Below are positions 1-10,467 of a stretch of 64,000 bases of DNA, piece by piece. The notes under the pieces were generated by a model that was given only the letters and a program-made list of their open reading frames with translations, was not told the DNA's origin and did no database searches. Origin of the DNA: Enchytraeus crypticus (lineage: Eukaryota > Annelida > Clitellata > Enchytraeida > Enchytraeidae); the NCBI GenBank assembly GCA_905160935.1, contig CAJHZI010000794.1, positions 1,353,501 to 1,417,500 on the forward strand. The letters run 5' to 3'. The position numbers and the translations under genes were made by a program. Position 1 is the first letter of the stretch. Every line of letters begins with the position of its first letter.

Positions 1-780
1 GCTCATAGGAAAGCAAAGGCTGATGTGATTCAAATGAAGATTTCCGAAGATTGGATGGAAGAGAATTCCAGATCTGAGGTGCAGCATGCTGGAAAGAACG
101 ATTAGATAGCTTAGAGCGTGAAGGTAAGCTTGGTCTCACAAGAGTAATTAACTTAGAAGATCGAGTAACAGCAGGCTGCATCACTTTAATCAAGTGAGAC
201 ATACAAGTTTGTCCAAGAATGGTGATGGACTTATAGGTTAACGAAAGCTGTTTTGTAAATGATACGCTCTTTAATCTTTAGCCAGTGCAAAGACTTCAAA
301 ATAGGCGTAACATGTGAGTACTTGGAACTACAAAAAATTGCTCGTGCAAGAGAATTCTGAACAAACTGCAACCGATCCATCTCACAGCCAGGGAGATTTA
401 AAAACAGGGAATTGCAGTAGTCCAACTTCGATTGCACAAGAGCAGCACCAATTGTAGCAGCTGTCTCACGTGACAAATATGGGCGTATTCGACGAAGATT
501 ACGGATATGGAAGAAACATGCTTGTGAAGTTTTAGTTATGTGTTCGTGGAATCTTAGGCGTTTTTCAAGGATCACACCGAGATTTCTCACAGAAGAAACA
601 GGTGATATTTTAATACCCGAAGATAACGAAAGAGTTTTCCCATTCAGCTTCAGAAGCTGTTGAGGTGTCCCGACCAACGAGAGTTCAGTCTTAGATGGAT
701 TAAGTGCCAAGAAATTAGCAGACATCCAAGAGGATATAGACTGAAAACTTTGTTGCAGGAGGGAAATAAATTTTCGATCG
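1..780 (-). mobile_element. Non-LTR retrotransposon (LINE) remnant, 3' part
   Basis: The minus strand at 231-725 encodes the C-terminal part of a LINE reverse transcriptase: LGVILEKRLRFHEHI, then SKLDYCNSL, then LHWLKIKERI, the order seen after the catalytic palm in CR1/Jockey-like elements. The catalytic YxDD region is absent, so this is a 5'-truncated copy. The 230 bases downstream are probably its 3' UTR. No tail or target-site duplication is visible because the window starts here. Confidence 0.8.
231..725 (-). pseudogene. LINE reverse transcriptase C-terminal fragment
   Basis: An open stretch of 164 codons covering the thumb/C-terminal part of a non-LTR reverse transcriptase. It starts mid-domain at a chance ATG and lacks the endonuclease and the polymerase active site. 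It is a dead insertion fragment, not a host gene. A related but different family copy lies at 56211-56877. Confidence 0.8.
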
Positions 781-853
781 AAGCCATATGCCTTTTAAGC
801 AGCATTCAAAGTTTTAAAATGTATAATTAAAATAACTGAAGCAAATAGCATAG

Positions 854-855
<2 letters not shown>

Positions 856-913
<58 letters not shown>
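856..913. repeat. (TA)n microsatellite
   Basis: About 29 uninterrupted TA dinucleotides between the LINE remnant and the 3' end of CFAP53. Confidence 0.95.
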
Positions 914-919
<6 letters not shown>

Positions 920-1054
920 CACATATTTGCTAATAGAATATATAACCGAAACTGTTCAGTTTGTATAGCTGTTTATCATGAAATTGCTTCCTATTTTTTA
1001 GATAATAAGATACCCCTTTTATAACGAGTCCGTCTTTATCATTATCAATGTGAC

Positions 1055-4000
1055 CTAAATACAGCAAATATTTTCTGCTTCTGCTGCACATGCCTCTGCA
1101 GCAGCTGCAGCAGTACCTTCCATAGCTGGCACACGAGAAGCAGCTGCTCTGCCAGCATCGTCGCATTCGCTATCCGCTGCATCACGGAGTGGATCACTAT
1201 CTCTAGAACCAGTACACTTGTCATAGCTGGGCGGAATGATAGCCACGACTTTCTTGCAGAATGACGTCACAGCGTCGTCATTCGGCTTGCCCAGGTAAGC
1301 ACACGGAGCAATTAAGCGGTCCCTGCGCAGTGTCGGCGCCAGTTTGGTTATCTTTACCTCAGGCAGCGCGCCTTTGAGATCTATCTCACGCCGCAGCCGT
1401 GGATGTAGCTTCCCGATGGCAAATTTTTCTGTTATCTCGCGAGTTTTTCTTTCCAATTCCGCCTCGGCTTCCAAACCTTTGCAGAACATGCGTTTCAGTT
1501 CTCTGCTTTCTTCGTCTCTCAGGCGATCGCTGTAGTGGACTTGACTGATAAGATCTGAACCGTAGCGGAATCGATTCTGCTTTTCCCTCTTCGTCTCTTC
1601 CGCTCCGATGAGTGCCTCCTTCTTTTCCCTCTCCAGTCGAGCTTCCACCTGCCGACACCCCGCTTCCACTGCTCGAGCCTTTCTTTCTTCCTGAAATAAT
1701 ATGTGACCATAAATAACTGTATAACATATGACCGTAAATAACAGTTGAACATGTGACCATAAGTAGCAGTATAACATATGACCATAAATAACAGTTTAAT
1801 ATGTGACCATAAATAACAAAAGAACAATTGACTGAACAACAGTATAAAAACGACCATAAATAACAGTATAACATGTGACTAAATAACAGTATAACGTATG
1901 ATCATAAATAACAGTAGGCTATAACATTTGACCATAAGTAACAATATATGCATTTATGCATTTATTGTATTTTAACGTTGTATCAGAGTACTCTACGTAT
2001 TGTATTATATTGACGTATTTATTGTATTTAGTTCACCGGGTTGTGTCCAGGTTGTTTGAAGATTTGACCAACCGGTGACTGCACGTGTCGTAGACGGCGA
2101 CTAAAGCACTAAGATCCATACCAACGTAAGAAAGGGCATTCGGTTGGTGAGCGTCTAGGCTCAAGACATTGCTACAATAATTTAAACGAATGGAAAAGTC
2201 TCAAATAGAGGATTAACTGATGATATGATGTAGGACATAGAGGATTTGAGACAATCTATTTGTATCAAGGCCCTAGTTAAACTGGGATTCAAGGGAAGAT
2301 AATGATGATTGTATTTTACATAGGTTGTATCTGTACGTAGAATCTCGAACGTAAAAGGAGCTTAAATAGGTAAGGGATTATAGACTGCCTAAGGTGGAGA
2401 ATCTGTGACATTATGAGCTACAAATATCATAATGATTATATCACTGAATGTCTAACCCCTTACACAACTACTTTATATCACACAATTCAGTCTAACCCCT
2501 TACACAACATTCTTACTATCATATACCACACAATTTAGTCTAACCCCTTACACAAGGTTCTAACTACTTTATATCACAAAATTCAGTACCTTATCGTTCA
2601 TTTGCTTCAGATGATTTCTCACACAATCCCTCAACAGCTGATCGCTGATCTCTTCTCTTTTTCTCATCTCCTCATCTTTCTCTCTGTTAGCCCTTTCCAC
2701 TTCCGCAGCACAGAGTCGATCCTTCTCCATCTCTAATCTCTCTTGATCTCTTCTCTTTCTCATCACGTACTCCCTGTAGAGATGCTGCTCTCTCAGCAGC
2801 TCTATCTGTAGCAAACAGGTTTAAAGTTGTACATTGTACGGGAGTTGGTATCAGAATTGAAAGAATGTGTCAATCAATCAACAATCAATCAATCAGTCAG
2901 TCAATAAATCAGTTACTAAATCCATCAATCAACACAAATTTAGCAGCCGATTCTTCGCCAAACGATTGCCAAATGTCAGGGACATTTCAAGCCGATGTTT
3001 GTTTAAAGTTATAAATTCTACGAGTGTTGATTTCAGAATTGAAAGAATGCGTCAATCAATCAATAAATAAATCTATAAATCAATCAATCAATTAATTAAT
3101 CAATCAGTCGAATAATCAATCTATCGATCAGTTAATAAATCAATCAATAGGAATTTAGCATCCGATTCTGTGCCATAAGAATGCCAAATATCAGGAACGT
3201 TTCAAGCAGACTCTGTGTTATCAGAAGCCAAAGCACCACTCGATGACGACTGAGTATAAAAATGTTAAAAGATGACGATGACGTCTGAGTATAAAAAGAT
3301 CGAAAGAGACCACCTGGGTGCGTGTGATTTAAAGACAAACAGACGTGGCATAAGTTATCGACTTGAAATTTGTTAATATACATGTACGTATGCAACTTTA
3401 TACAACTAACCCTGCTGAACGAGCACTACACGATACTGATGATCAATTAATTTGAAATCTAATAATAAAACATGACTTGCTCAGTAATTAATGGTTGAAC
3501 GAGCGCCAAACAAGTTCCAACGTCCTAACATTGATAATTACACATATTTCTCTCTCTTAGTGCACTTCCTACCGGCAAGTCCACGGTATATAACGTCTCT
3601 ACTCTTCTCTGTCTGCCGCTTTCCTTTTCATTTTCACATATGAGTGGGTCTTTAAATCATCTAACATAACTAATCTCGGCCTGCTCCTGCAATTTCACCT
3701 ATATAAAATGCAATTACGCATATATAAAATAACAAAACGTTAAATTAATTAATCGCAGAGTTAATCAATCAATCAGGTGCAACGACAACCTTGCGCTGTT
3801 GTTGTTGCTTTGCCTGTTCTGATTGACCGGTGAACAGTCTCTCCAGATGACCGAGATCAAACGTATCCTCCTCCAACAGCTCTCGACCAAGGACGGCCTG
3901 CCTCTCTCGAATACCTCTCTCGTAGACCTGCTTGAGTGCCTCCTTCTCTCTTTGCCTCTCCCTCAACTCCTCCTCATGTTGCAGCTGCATCAGAGCTACC

Positions 4001-7000
4001 TACAGTGCGACACAGTCTTCTTTATAGGCTGAAGATAAACACTGAGTTACCGTGGCAGGGTAGACAGGATTGTTTTCTCAGGGAATGACGCCCCTGACCA
4101 GTGAATGTTAGTCGAAACTGAGGAAGGCATAGGAGGTCCATCTCTTCATAAGCAGAATCCCCCAATAATAATGGTATATCACCAGGAATGTATAAACAAT
4201 TTAAAGATCCCCTTGTGGACATGAAGCGAATGACGGTAGATAGAAATGAAAAGAGGCGCTATATACCATGGACCTGCCAGTAGGCAGTGCTCTAAGAGAG
4301 AGACCCTGGCAGGTGCTTGTTCTACTCACTGGTTTGCTTTAAATAAAAACTACGGCTTTATGATGTTACCATAACATGTTTCCGTATTTGATTCTATATC
4401 TTAGATGACAAATGGTAGCCATTCCAAGCCGCAGACACACTGTTACAGATAAGAAATCTACTGTCAGACTTACATGTATAACTTACATGTATACCTTCAA
4501 AATGTTCAGTATAGTCCTACATTATAGCTTCCAGAAACCAGAAGCTAAACTCTATAAAATGCTTAATATTGACAAAAATGACAAGTGACAAGCAAACAAG
4601 AGGAAAGCAAATCTACGTTTTAACGTCTAGTTGCAGGGCCAAGTCGATAGCGCGCTAGCCTACTGCATTTCATTCCAGCCTTACTGACTCTGATATGTAA
4701 CATATGAAAAAACAGATGCCATTCTTTGATTTACAAATGGTATCGGTGCACTAACTATACATCACAAACGCACAAACTTACCGATCATTTAAATTTGATT
4801 CATTTTGGTTAAATATAAGCTTAACTACATTAACTGCTTAATAAATTCTCTATTTCTCTCTCTCGTCGTACACTGCCTACTGGCAGGTCCATGGTATATA
4901 ACGCCTCTCCTCTTAATTAATTAAATAATATAAAATATTCAGTATGAATGAATGATGGTGTACAGTGAGTATACCAGATCAAGTCTATCCTGTTGTTCTT
5001 TTTTCTTCTTTTCCTCGTCCTTCATTCTCTTGCTCTCCTTCTCTTCTATCTGCTGCCTCAGCGTGCTGGCCACAGACTTTGCCTTCTCTCGCCTCGTCCA
5101 CTCCACCACCTCTTCCTTGCAGGTTCTGGCTTGTGTGTCTGCGCATTTAAGCTCCGCCCAAATTCTCTCCTCTTCCTTGGCTGCCTCTCTTCTCAACTCT
5201 TTCTCCTTCATCTGCACCAGCCTGTCCTGTGCCACCTACGACATTAATCAAGTGATACAATCAGCAACGAGGAAGAATGAGGAAGGCAACGGGAAACCAC
5301 CTCAGATGCCATATTTTTCCCAAGCTATAGGCTACATAAGTTATGGATAAGGCATAGACTTTGAAAGGATTAACTTGTTGGCATAAGGAGTGCTCTTATG
5401 GAGTGAGAAAATAGACATTGAGTGTGAATATGTACTTTGAACCTGACACTTGTCAGTGCACTAAAGAAGAAGAAGAAGACAATCAGCATTCAACGTCCCA
5501 TTCTTCACCCAAAGGCGCCAATAGTGACGTCCCAGGCAGTGTAAGCATGTATCTAGCTAAGGCGCAGTGAATATTATTCATCGGCTATGACAGTATAATT
5601 ATTTGCGACAATGAGGCAGATATTGAACTAATATTTATTTAAATTTCCATCTCTTTTGCGCAGTGAATACTAACAGAAGAGAGAGTGGATTTATAGAATG
5701 CAAGTCCATTAGTCAAAGCTTGCATTCCATTGCTGCCGTTTACAATCGATCTTAGCATTATTAAATTCCTCAATCGTATATCAATTTAAAACAAATAGTA
5801 TATTATCTACATTTATGCTACAATTAAATTAACATCTCACGACAAAATCTCGAACATTCACTGGACTGGTTATACGGAAAGTGAACTAAATTGCCTAATG
5901 GTTTAAACATGTGATATCAAAAGTGAACGATATCAATATAGTTGATCACATCACTATAATGCGAGTTTAAACGAAGCTTTGTAAGGTGAGTGTACATGTT
6001 TAATAGCACACTATGCAAGAGTTTGTATTCCTATCTTCACTGATGTAAACATGTAGTTTAAAACTTTTAAACGAAGCTTTGTAAGTTCGAACCCTCTGAG
6101 TGAGAAGGTCTGACTGTTTGGCTCTCAGAGAGTCATTCTGACTCAACAGTTGCTGCATCAACTTAGCCTGCACCAGCCTCACTCTCTCTTCCTCCTTCCT
6201 GTTCCTCAGTTCCTTCAGTCTGTCCCTCATCTGCGCTGCCCTGTCCTCGGCCTTAACTTCCATCTCAGAGATCTGCCTCAGATTGGAAGCGTCTTCCTCA
6301 GCCAGAAGGCACCTGAGCTGATGACGACGTCTCTCCAGTACGCACTCGTCCACCTTGAGGGCTGTAGCCACCTTCTCCCTGGTCAAATCAGGTGAATAAG
6401 TGAATCAATCAATCAGTTAATCTGCAGATACCTTCTCTCTGGGCAAATCAGGTGAATAAGTGAATGAATCAACCAGTTAATCTGAAGACACCTTCTTTCT
6501 GCTCAAATAAGGTGAATAAGTGAATGAATCAATCAGTTAATCTGCAGATACCTTCTCTCTGGGCAAATCAGGTGAATAAGTGAATGAATCAATCAGTTAA
6601 TCTGCAGATACCTCCTCTCTGGTCAAATCAGGTGAATAAGTGAATGAATCTATCAGTTAATCTCCAGACACCTTCTTTCTGGTCAAATCAGGTGAATTAG
6701 TGAATGAATAAATCAGTTAATCTGCAGATACCTTCTCTCTGGTCAAATCAGGTGAGTAAGTGAGGGAATCAATCAGTTTATTTAGCCATAAATGAATTTA
6801 GTCCATAAGTAAACAATCACCAAGTTGCAGTTGTTTCGTACTTATGTTACAATGACCAAAAACTTATATTAGCCAATCAGATAATTATTTACTTGTGCAT
6901 GATTCAGCCAATCAGTTATTATCTCAAGAGATAAGTAAAGATACCAGTGAATCATACCATACCACAAAGATGCCATAGGTCATCTTTGGAACTGTCAGCG

Positions 7001-7666
7001 GCTTGAATGATAAAGCGATAAATTAATTGTGATTTCTGTTGATAGATTTAGGTAACGTTAATTGATAATTAAGCGGTTACTGAAAACTAGCATGCTATTA
7101 AATGTTGTATAATGAGTGCAAACGGGAAAATATCTATTTCTAGTGGTGTTTTCTCCATAAAAATGCTTTGTTAGGCCTATATGAGATTGACTGCCTTTGA
7201 CATACACATTTCTCTCTGTCTCCTCTCTCTCCTCTCTCTTTCTCTCTCTTCCTCTTTCCTTCTCTCTCTCTCTCTCTCTCTTTCTGTATTCTCTCTCTCT
7301 CTCTATTTCTCTCTCTCTTTATCTCTTTTCTCTCTTTTCCCTATCTCTCTCTTTCTCTCTCTCTCTCCTCTCTCTTTCTCTCTATCTCTTTCTCCCTCTC
7401 TCTTTCTCTCTCTTTCTGACCTTAACGTTAGCTTTACCAGCTTTCTCACTCTCTCTTCTCTCTCTATCTCTCTCTATATATATCTCTCTCTCTCTCTCTC
7501 TCTTCCTCTCAGTAGCACACGCACACACACATACTCACACTTACCTGAGAATACGTTTATATTGTCTAGTGTTGGTGTGACACATAAAGTCCTCCCTGTG
7601 TCTCTCTTCCTCTATCTCTCTCTTAGTCACTACTCTGGAATTCACATCTTCCACTTCAACCTTCAC
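1055..7666 (-). CDS. CFAP53: Cilia- and flagella-associated protein 53, exons 2(?) to last; N-terminus incomplete
   Basis: Six minus-strand exons join in frame with GT/AG introns: 7666-7545, 6378-6093, 5235-4975, 3999-3790, 2805-2590 and 1690-1055 (stop at 1055-1057), 1731 nt in all. The product is an almost continuous highly charged E/K/R coiled coil. It follows vertebrate CFAP53 (CCDC11) exon by exon: VDECVLERRRHQLRCLL aligns with the conserved ERRxxLRxLL segment, followed by the DRL/EEK-rich helices. KFAIGKLHPRLRREI resembles the usual family C-terminus, but here about 75 further residues follow, ending in an Ala-rich stretch. CFAP53 is a microtubule inner protein of motile cilia needed for axoneme stability and left-right patterning (family knowledge). 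The first 60 or so residues are missing; candidate 5' exons lie near 12.9-13.7 kb. A 60-bp minisatellite duplicates the acceptor of the 6378-6093 exon. Confidence 0.85.
1697..1945. repeat. Minisatellite in last CFAP53 intron
   Basis: About ten imperfect copies of a 24-27 bp unit (consensus ATGACCATAAATAACAGTAT) start a few bases from the acceptor of the last CFAP53 exon at 1690. They create spurious minus-strand ORFs through the repeat. Confidence 0.85.
2031..2312 (+). mobile_element. SINE family D with (GAT)n tail
   Basis: About 280 bp: a head (GGTTGTTTGAAGATTTGACC ...), a middle (GAATGGAAAAGTCTCAAATA) and a tail CTAGTTAAACTGGGATTCAA followed by GAT repeats. The same order recurs at 16770-17045, 37340-37520 and 60645-60915; truncated copies occur elsewhere. 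The last ~100 bp match the 3' end of the LINE fragment at 33108-33320, so the SINE shares its partner LINE's tail. Confidence 0.8.
2444..2586. repeat. Three-copy tandem repeat abutting a CFAP53 splice donor
   Basis: Three copies of a unit of about 57 bp containing TCTAACCCCTTACACAA and TATATCACACAATTCAG. The last copy runs up to the donor of the 2805-2590 exon. Confidence 0.75.
2868..3160. repeat. Degenerate (AATC)n tracts, intronic
   Basis: Two blocks of imperfect AATC/CAAT tetranucleotides flank a short non-repetitive segment that is itself imperfectly duplicated (ATTGAAAGAATG at about 2855 and 3040). Lies inside a CFAP53 intron. Confidence 0.8.
3550..3685 (-). mobile_element. LINE family A 3'-end fragment
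   Basis: Contains TCTCTCTTAGTGCACTTCCT and a degenerate form of the family's TCCATGGTATATAACGCCTC block (TCCACGGTATATAACGTCTC), followed by GAGTGGGTCTTTAAATCATC. This is the reverse complement of the family-A LINE 3' end seen best at 35745-36055. Confidence 0.7.
4025..4320 (+). mobile_element. LINE family A 3'-end copy
   Basis: Plus-oriented copy ending GCGCTATATACCATGGACCT then GCCAGTAGGCAGTGCTCTAA. About 300 bp, no intact ORF. It lies in the intron upstream of the 3999-3790 CFAP53 exon. Confidence 0.75.
4850..4912 (-). mobile_element. LINE family A 3'-end fragment
   Basis: Short terminal piece, TCTCTCTCTCGTCGTACACT then GGCAGGTCCATGGTATATAA. It sits just outside the donor of the 5235-4975 CFAP53 exon. 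Confidence 0.7.
5820..5965 (+). mobile_element. SINE family B, 3' part
   Basis: Carries the B-family body CATTCACTGGACTGGTTATA, CGGAAAGTGAACTAAATTGC and ATAGTTGATCACATCACTAT. The tRNA-like head is missing. Confidence 0.7.
6361..6780. repeat. 60-bp minisatellite that duplicates a CFAP53 splice acceptor
   Basis: Seven copies in exact 60-bp register. The first copy contains the real acceptor (CAG at 6381-6379, minus strand) and about 17 nt of the 6378-6093 exon. The six upstream copies keep a CAG and a degenerate exon start (AGAGAAGGTATCTGCAGA instead of GGAGAAGGTGGCTACAG). Splicing to a decoy copy would meet TAA after seven codons. Confidence 0.9.
6781..7544. other. CFAP53 intron remainder with CT-rich tract
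   Basis: 6781-7180 is unremarkable AT-rich intron. 7201-7520 is a long imperfect (CT)n/(CTTT)n tract ending in a short (CA)n. On the minus strand it follows the donor at 7544-7543. The long plus-strand ORFs over it are low-complexity artefacts. Confidence 0.8.
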
Positions 7667-8084
7667 CTAAAGTAATCAGTTAGATGGAAGTGATAATATT
7701 AGCTGAATGGAGTCATGTAAAATTAAACAAATCAAGTGCCATTTTAATAAGAAATACTGTTACTAATTTAAGCATACAATTTGAACTTTTAATTTTAGTA
7801 TATTGATATTCTAAAAAATTAATAAATAATTTAGTGTAAAACTCATCTGCTTAAATAGCTTATTTAAAGTAAAATACGTCATTAATTTGAACTCTAACCT
7901 GTTAACCTACAGATTAACATAGAATTTAAAATCTAACCGCTTATATGCGATAAGGATTTCCTTATGCGATTTTGAAATTTGCCTTATTATTTGTCTAGTA
8001 GCTCTCTAGTGTAATATTGTTTAGTTATCGCACTTGTGATTTGCACTGGGTCTAAATAGGAAAAAACATTATTCATAGCATGTT

Positions 8085-8420
8085 GATCATCATCATCATC
8101 ATCATCGTCATCATCATCATCACCACCACCACCACCACCACCACCACCACTACCACCACCACCACTACCATCACCACCACCACCATCATCATCATCATCT
8201 TCGTGTGTTAGTCTTTTAACCGAGACAATCGAGAAGCCACTGGAAGCAGCTCCCTACCTCGGAGCAGCGGTTTTTCCACAGGAGGGTGGGGCGGTCCTGA
8301 GCGGTGAGGGGGACTATGCCCAGTGACCGGGGGTGCTGAGAGGACACCTCACGTACCGGGTGCCGGCACCCCCAAGCTCCCCGACAAGTCTTCCTCGTCG
8401 ACATCATGACGAAATCTATG
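8085..8420 (-). mobile_element. Probable retroelement 3' end, GC-rich, with (GAT)n/(GGT)n tail
   Basis: Read on the minus strand, 8405-8215 is a GC-rich segment unlike its surroundings, followed by GATGATGAT and GGTGGTGGT triplets, the arrangement of a LINE/SINE 3' end with a microsatellite tail. A 63-codon open frame overlaps it, but I do not recognise the protein and doubt it is a gene. Confidence 0.45.
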
Positions 8421-8449
8421 ACTAGTTAGACCTTTTGTAGCTAGCCAAT

Positions 8450-8775
8450 CAACAATAAAGAAATATATTGTGTACTTATCTACGATAGATCAATCTACAA
8501 TAAAGAAATATATTGTTTACTTATCTATGGTAGAACAATCTAGAATAGAGCAATCTATTGTTTACTTATCTATGGTAGAACAATATACAATAGAGCAACC
8601 TATTGTTTACTTATCTATGGTAGAACAATCTAGAATAGAGAAAACTATTGTTTACTTATCTATGGTAGAACAATCTAGGATAGATCAACCTATTGTCTAC
8701 TTATTTGTGGTAGATAAATCTACAGTAGAGCAACTTATTGAATACTTATCTATAGTATATCTATGGTAGATCAAT
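8450..8775. repeat. 45-48 bp minisatellite
   Basis: About seven copies of a unit built on ATTGTTTACTTATCTATGGT plus AGAACAATCTAGAATAGAGC. A 99-codon ORF through it is an artefact of the repeat period. Confidence 0.9.
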
Positions 8776-9384
8776 GGTAAGGTAGTAACAATAGTAATAA
8801 TGCATGAAACGATGATAATAATGATGGTCGGAATGAATGGTCTATAATAAGGCAATCTACAGTAATGCAATATATAGTAGTGCGTGCTATATTAATGCCC
8901 AGTCTGTAGTATAGTGCGATCTATAATACTGAAATCTATAATACTGCTATCTGTAGTGGCGCAATATACAGTATAGTAGCGCGATCTATAGCGCAATATA
9001 TATTATTATAGTAGCAAAACTGTAAGTAGTAGAGGGGTTAGTAACATTATTAGCTAATTGATCTTTAAAATTGTTTTATTAATTGTAAACAAAATAAATA
9101 AAATGAGTAGCCATATGACGTCAGTCGTTTTCTATAATTAATCTCTTCTTCACTACTTTGCTATATAAATATTCTATCAGATCAATAGATTAGAAATATA
9201 TTCCAGATTTTATAAAGTCAATGAGAACTTTATCTCTGTCAGTCAGCTAGTCAGTCGGTAAAGCAACTATACTGTCAATCATTCAGTCACTCGTTTGTCA
9301 TTCAACAACCAAAGTCCATCTATGAGTTGATCATTTATAAGGTGTGACCAGCACGCAAACCTTCTTTTGTTTAATTTCCTTCAT

Positions 9385-9647
9385 ATTAGGACTGATATTT
9401 TGGATTTATGAATTTGCACCGTTTTGGACCTTCCTTTGCTCGACGACTTGGATTTGAATAATATTGTTCGATGTTGCCATGGACGATAGTAGCACTCCAA
9501 TTGCTGTTATGTTATGTTATTCATCAATCAGTCACTCACTCAGCCCGCATCAATCGGTCAATCCATATATCAGTGATAATTTACAATTTGATTTCACACT
9601 CAAGGATGATGAAGATGGAATACTAGTAATATTATTATTATTATTAT

Positions 9648-9697
<50 letters not shown>

Positions 9698-9700
9698 TGA
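9385..9700 (+). mobile_element. SINE family F with (ATT/CTA)n tail nearby
   Basis: 9385-9515 has the F-family order: GGATTT...TTTGCACCGTTTTGGACCTT, TTGCTCGACGACTTGGATTT, GTTCGATGTTGCCATGGACG and GTAGCACTCCAATTG. After about 120 bp it is followed by an (ATT)n then (CTA)n tract at 9628-9696. Confidence 0.65.
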
Positions 9701-9764
9701 GCGCTCAGATGTGCTGTAGAAGTGAGCGAGGAACTGCTAGGCATGAATTATAGCTCGAGAAAAG

Positions 9765-10195
9765 ATCGAGGGATGAAGTAGGGCTCGAGAAAAGACCCGG
9801 AGATGAAGAAGAGCACGAGAAAAGACCCTGAGATGAAGTAGGGCTCGAGAAAAGACCCTGGGATGAAGAAGAGCACGAGAAAAGACCCTGAGATGAAGTT
9901 GGGCTTGAGAAAAGACCCGGGGATGAAGAAGAGCACGAGAAAAGACCCTGAGATGAAGTTGGGCTCGAGAAAAGACCCGGAGATGAAGTAGGCTCGAGAA
10001 AAGACTCTGACAAGAAGCTGGGATACAGAAAAGACTGTATCCCTGTCTTTTCTGTATCCCTGCTTCTTCTCAGGGATACAGAAAAGACCCTGAGATTAAG
10101 TAGGGCTCGAGAAAAGACCGGGATAAGGACGAGATATGAAGTGAGGATCGAGAACGAACCTGGAAATGAAGTGAGGATCGAGAAAGGACCGAGAG
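9765..10195. repeat. Alternating 30-bp minisatellite with inverted segment
   Basis: Two 30-bp variants alternate (GATGAAGTAGGGCTCGAGAA and GATGAAGAAGAGCACGAGAA, each followed by AAGACCC...), forming a 60-bp higher-order unit. At 10020-10085 a unit is inverted: GGATACAGAAAAGAC faces GTCTTTTCTGTATCC. Both long minus-strand ORFs here (S/P/G/L-rich) are repeat translations. Confidence 0.9.
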
Positions 10196-10236
10196 TTGAA
10201 GGGATCATACATTATGCACGCCGTTACGATAATGCA

Positions 10237-10467
10237 TCAAACTCTAACGACATTATCTGCCTCTAATAGCGCCGTAATTCTACCCCTCTGCACATCCGGC
10301 CAGCGAACGAACCAGGAACAGAATTTGACTGAGACTTCTTGATCTCCGTTTTCCATCCGATGTCCATGAGCTTCGGACAACCCGTAAAACATTTTCTCTT
10401 GGCTTAATCTGAGGATTTTAATTTCACGTCTTTTAATGAACCTTCGATTGTAGGCACTAGGTCGGTT
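10237..10467 (-). other. Unrecognised open stretch, possible exon
   Basis: Seventy-six stop-free codons then TGA, in a locally GC-richer patch. It reads protein-like in places (KFCSWFVRWPDVQRGRITAL) but I recognise no family. There is no convincing acceptor at the right end; CAG at about 10413 is one option. It could be the last exon of the minus-strand gene that starts near 13.7 kb, or chance. Confidence 0.25.

Larger units (their letters stand above)
7667..9384. other. Intergenic or 5' intron of CFAP53: AT-rich DNA and repeats
   Basis: No exon I can support. Holds AT-rich unique DNA (7680-8080), a trinucleotide tract with a GC-rich retroelement end (8085-8420), a 45-bp minisatellite (8450-8775) and AT-rich DNA with scattered TCTATAGTA-like motifs to 9000. 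Confidence 0.6.

Noticed and set aside
4952-5350. Plus-strand ORFs of 61-132 codons
   Set aside because: Antisense shadows of the CFAP53 coiled-coil exon at 4975-5235.
7181-7675. 164- and 127-codon Ser/Leu-rich ORFs
   Set aside because: Low-complexity translation of a CT-rich tract. The true coding sequence there is the CFAP53 exon at 7545-7666 on the other strand.
8216-8407. 63-codon minus ORF in a GC-rich patch as a CFAP53 exon
   Set aside because: No similarity to the CFAP53 N-terminus, no fitting splice sites, and a GAT tail that suggests a retroelement end.
9705-10208. 167-codon ORF resembling a secreted repeat protein
   Set aside because: Made of the alternating 30-bp minisatellite; also open in another frame, no start context or splice support.
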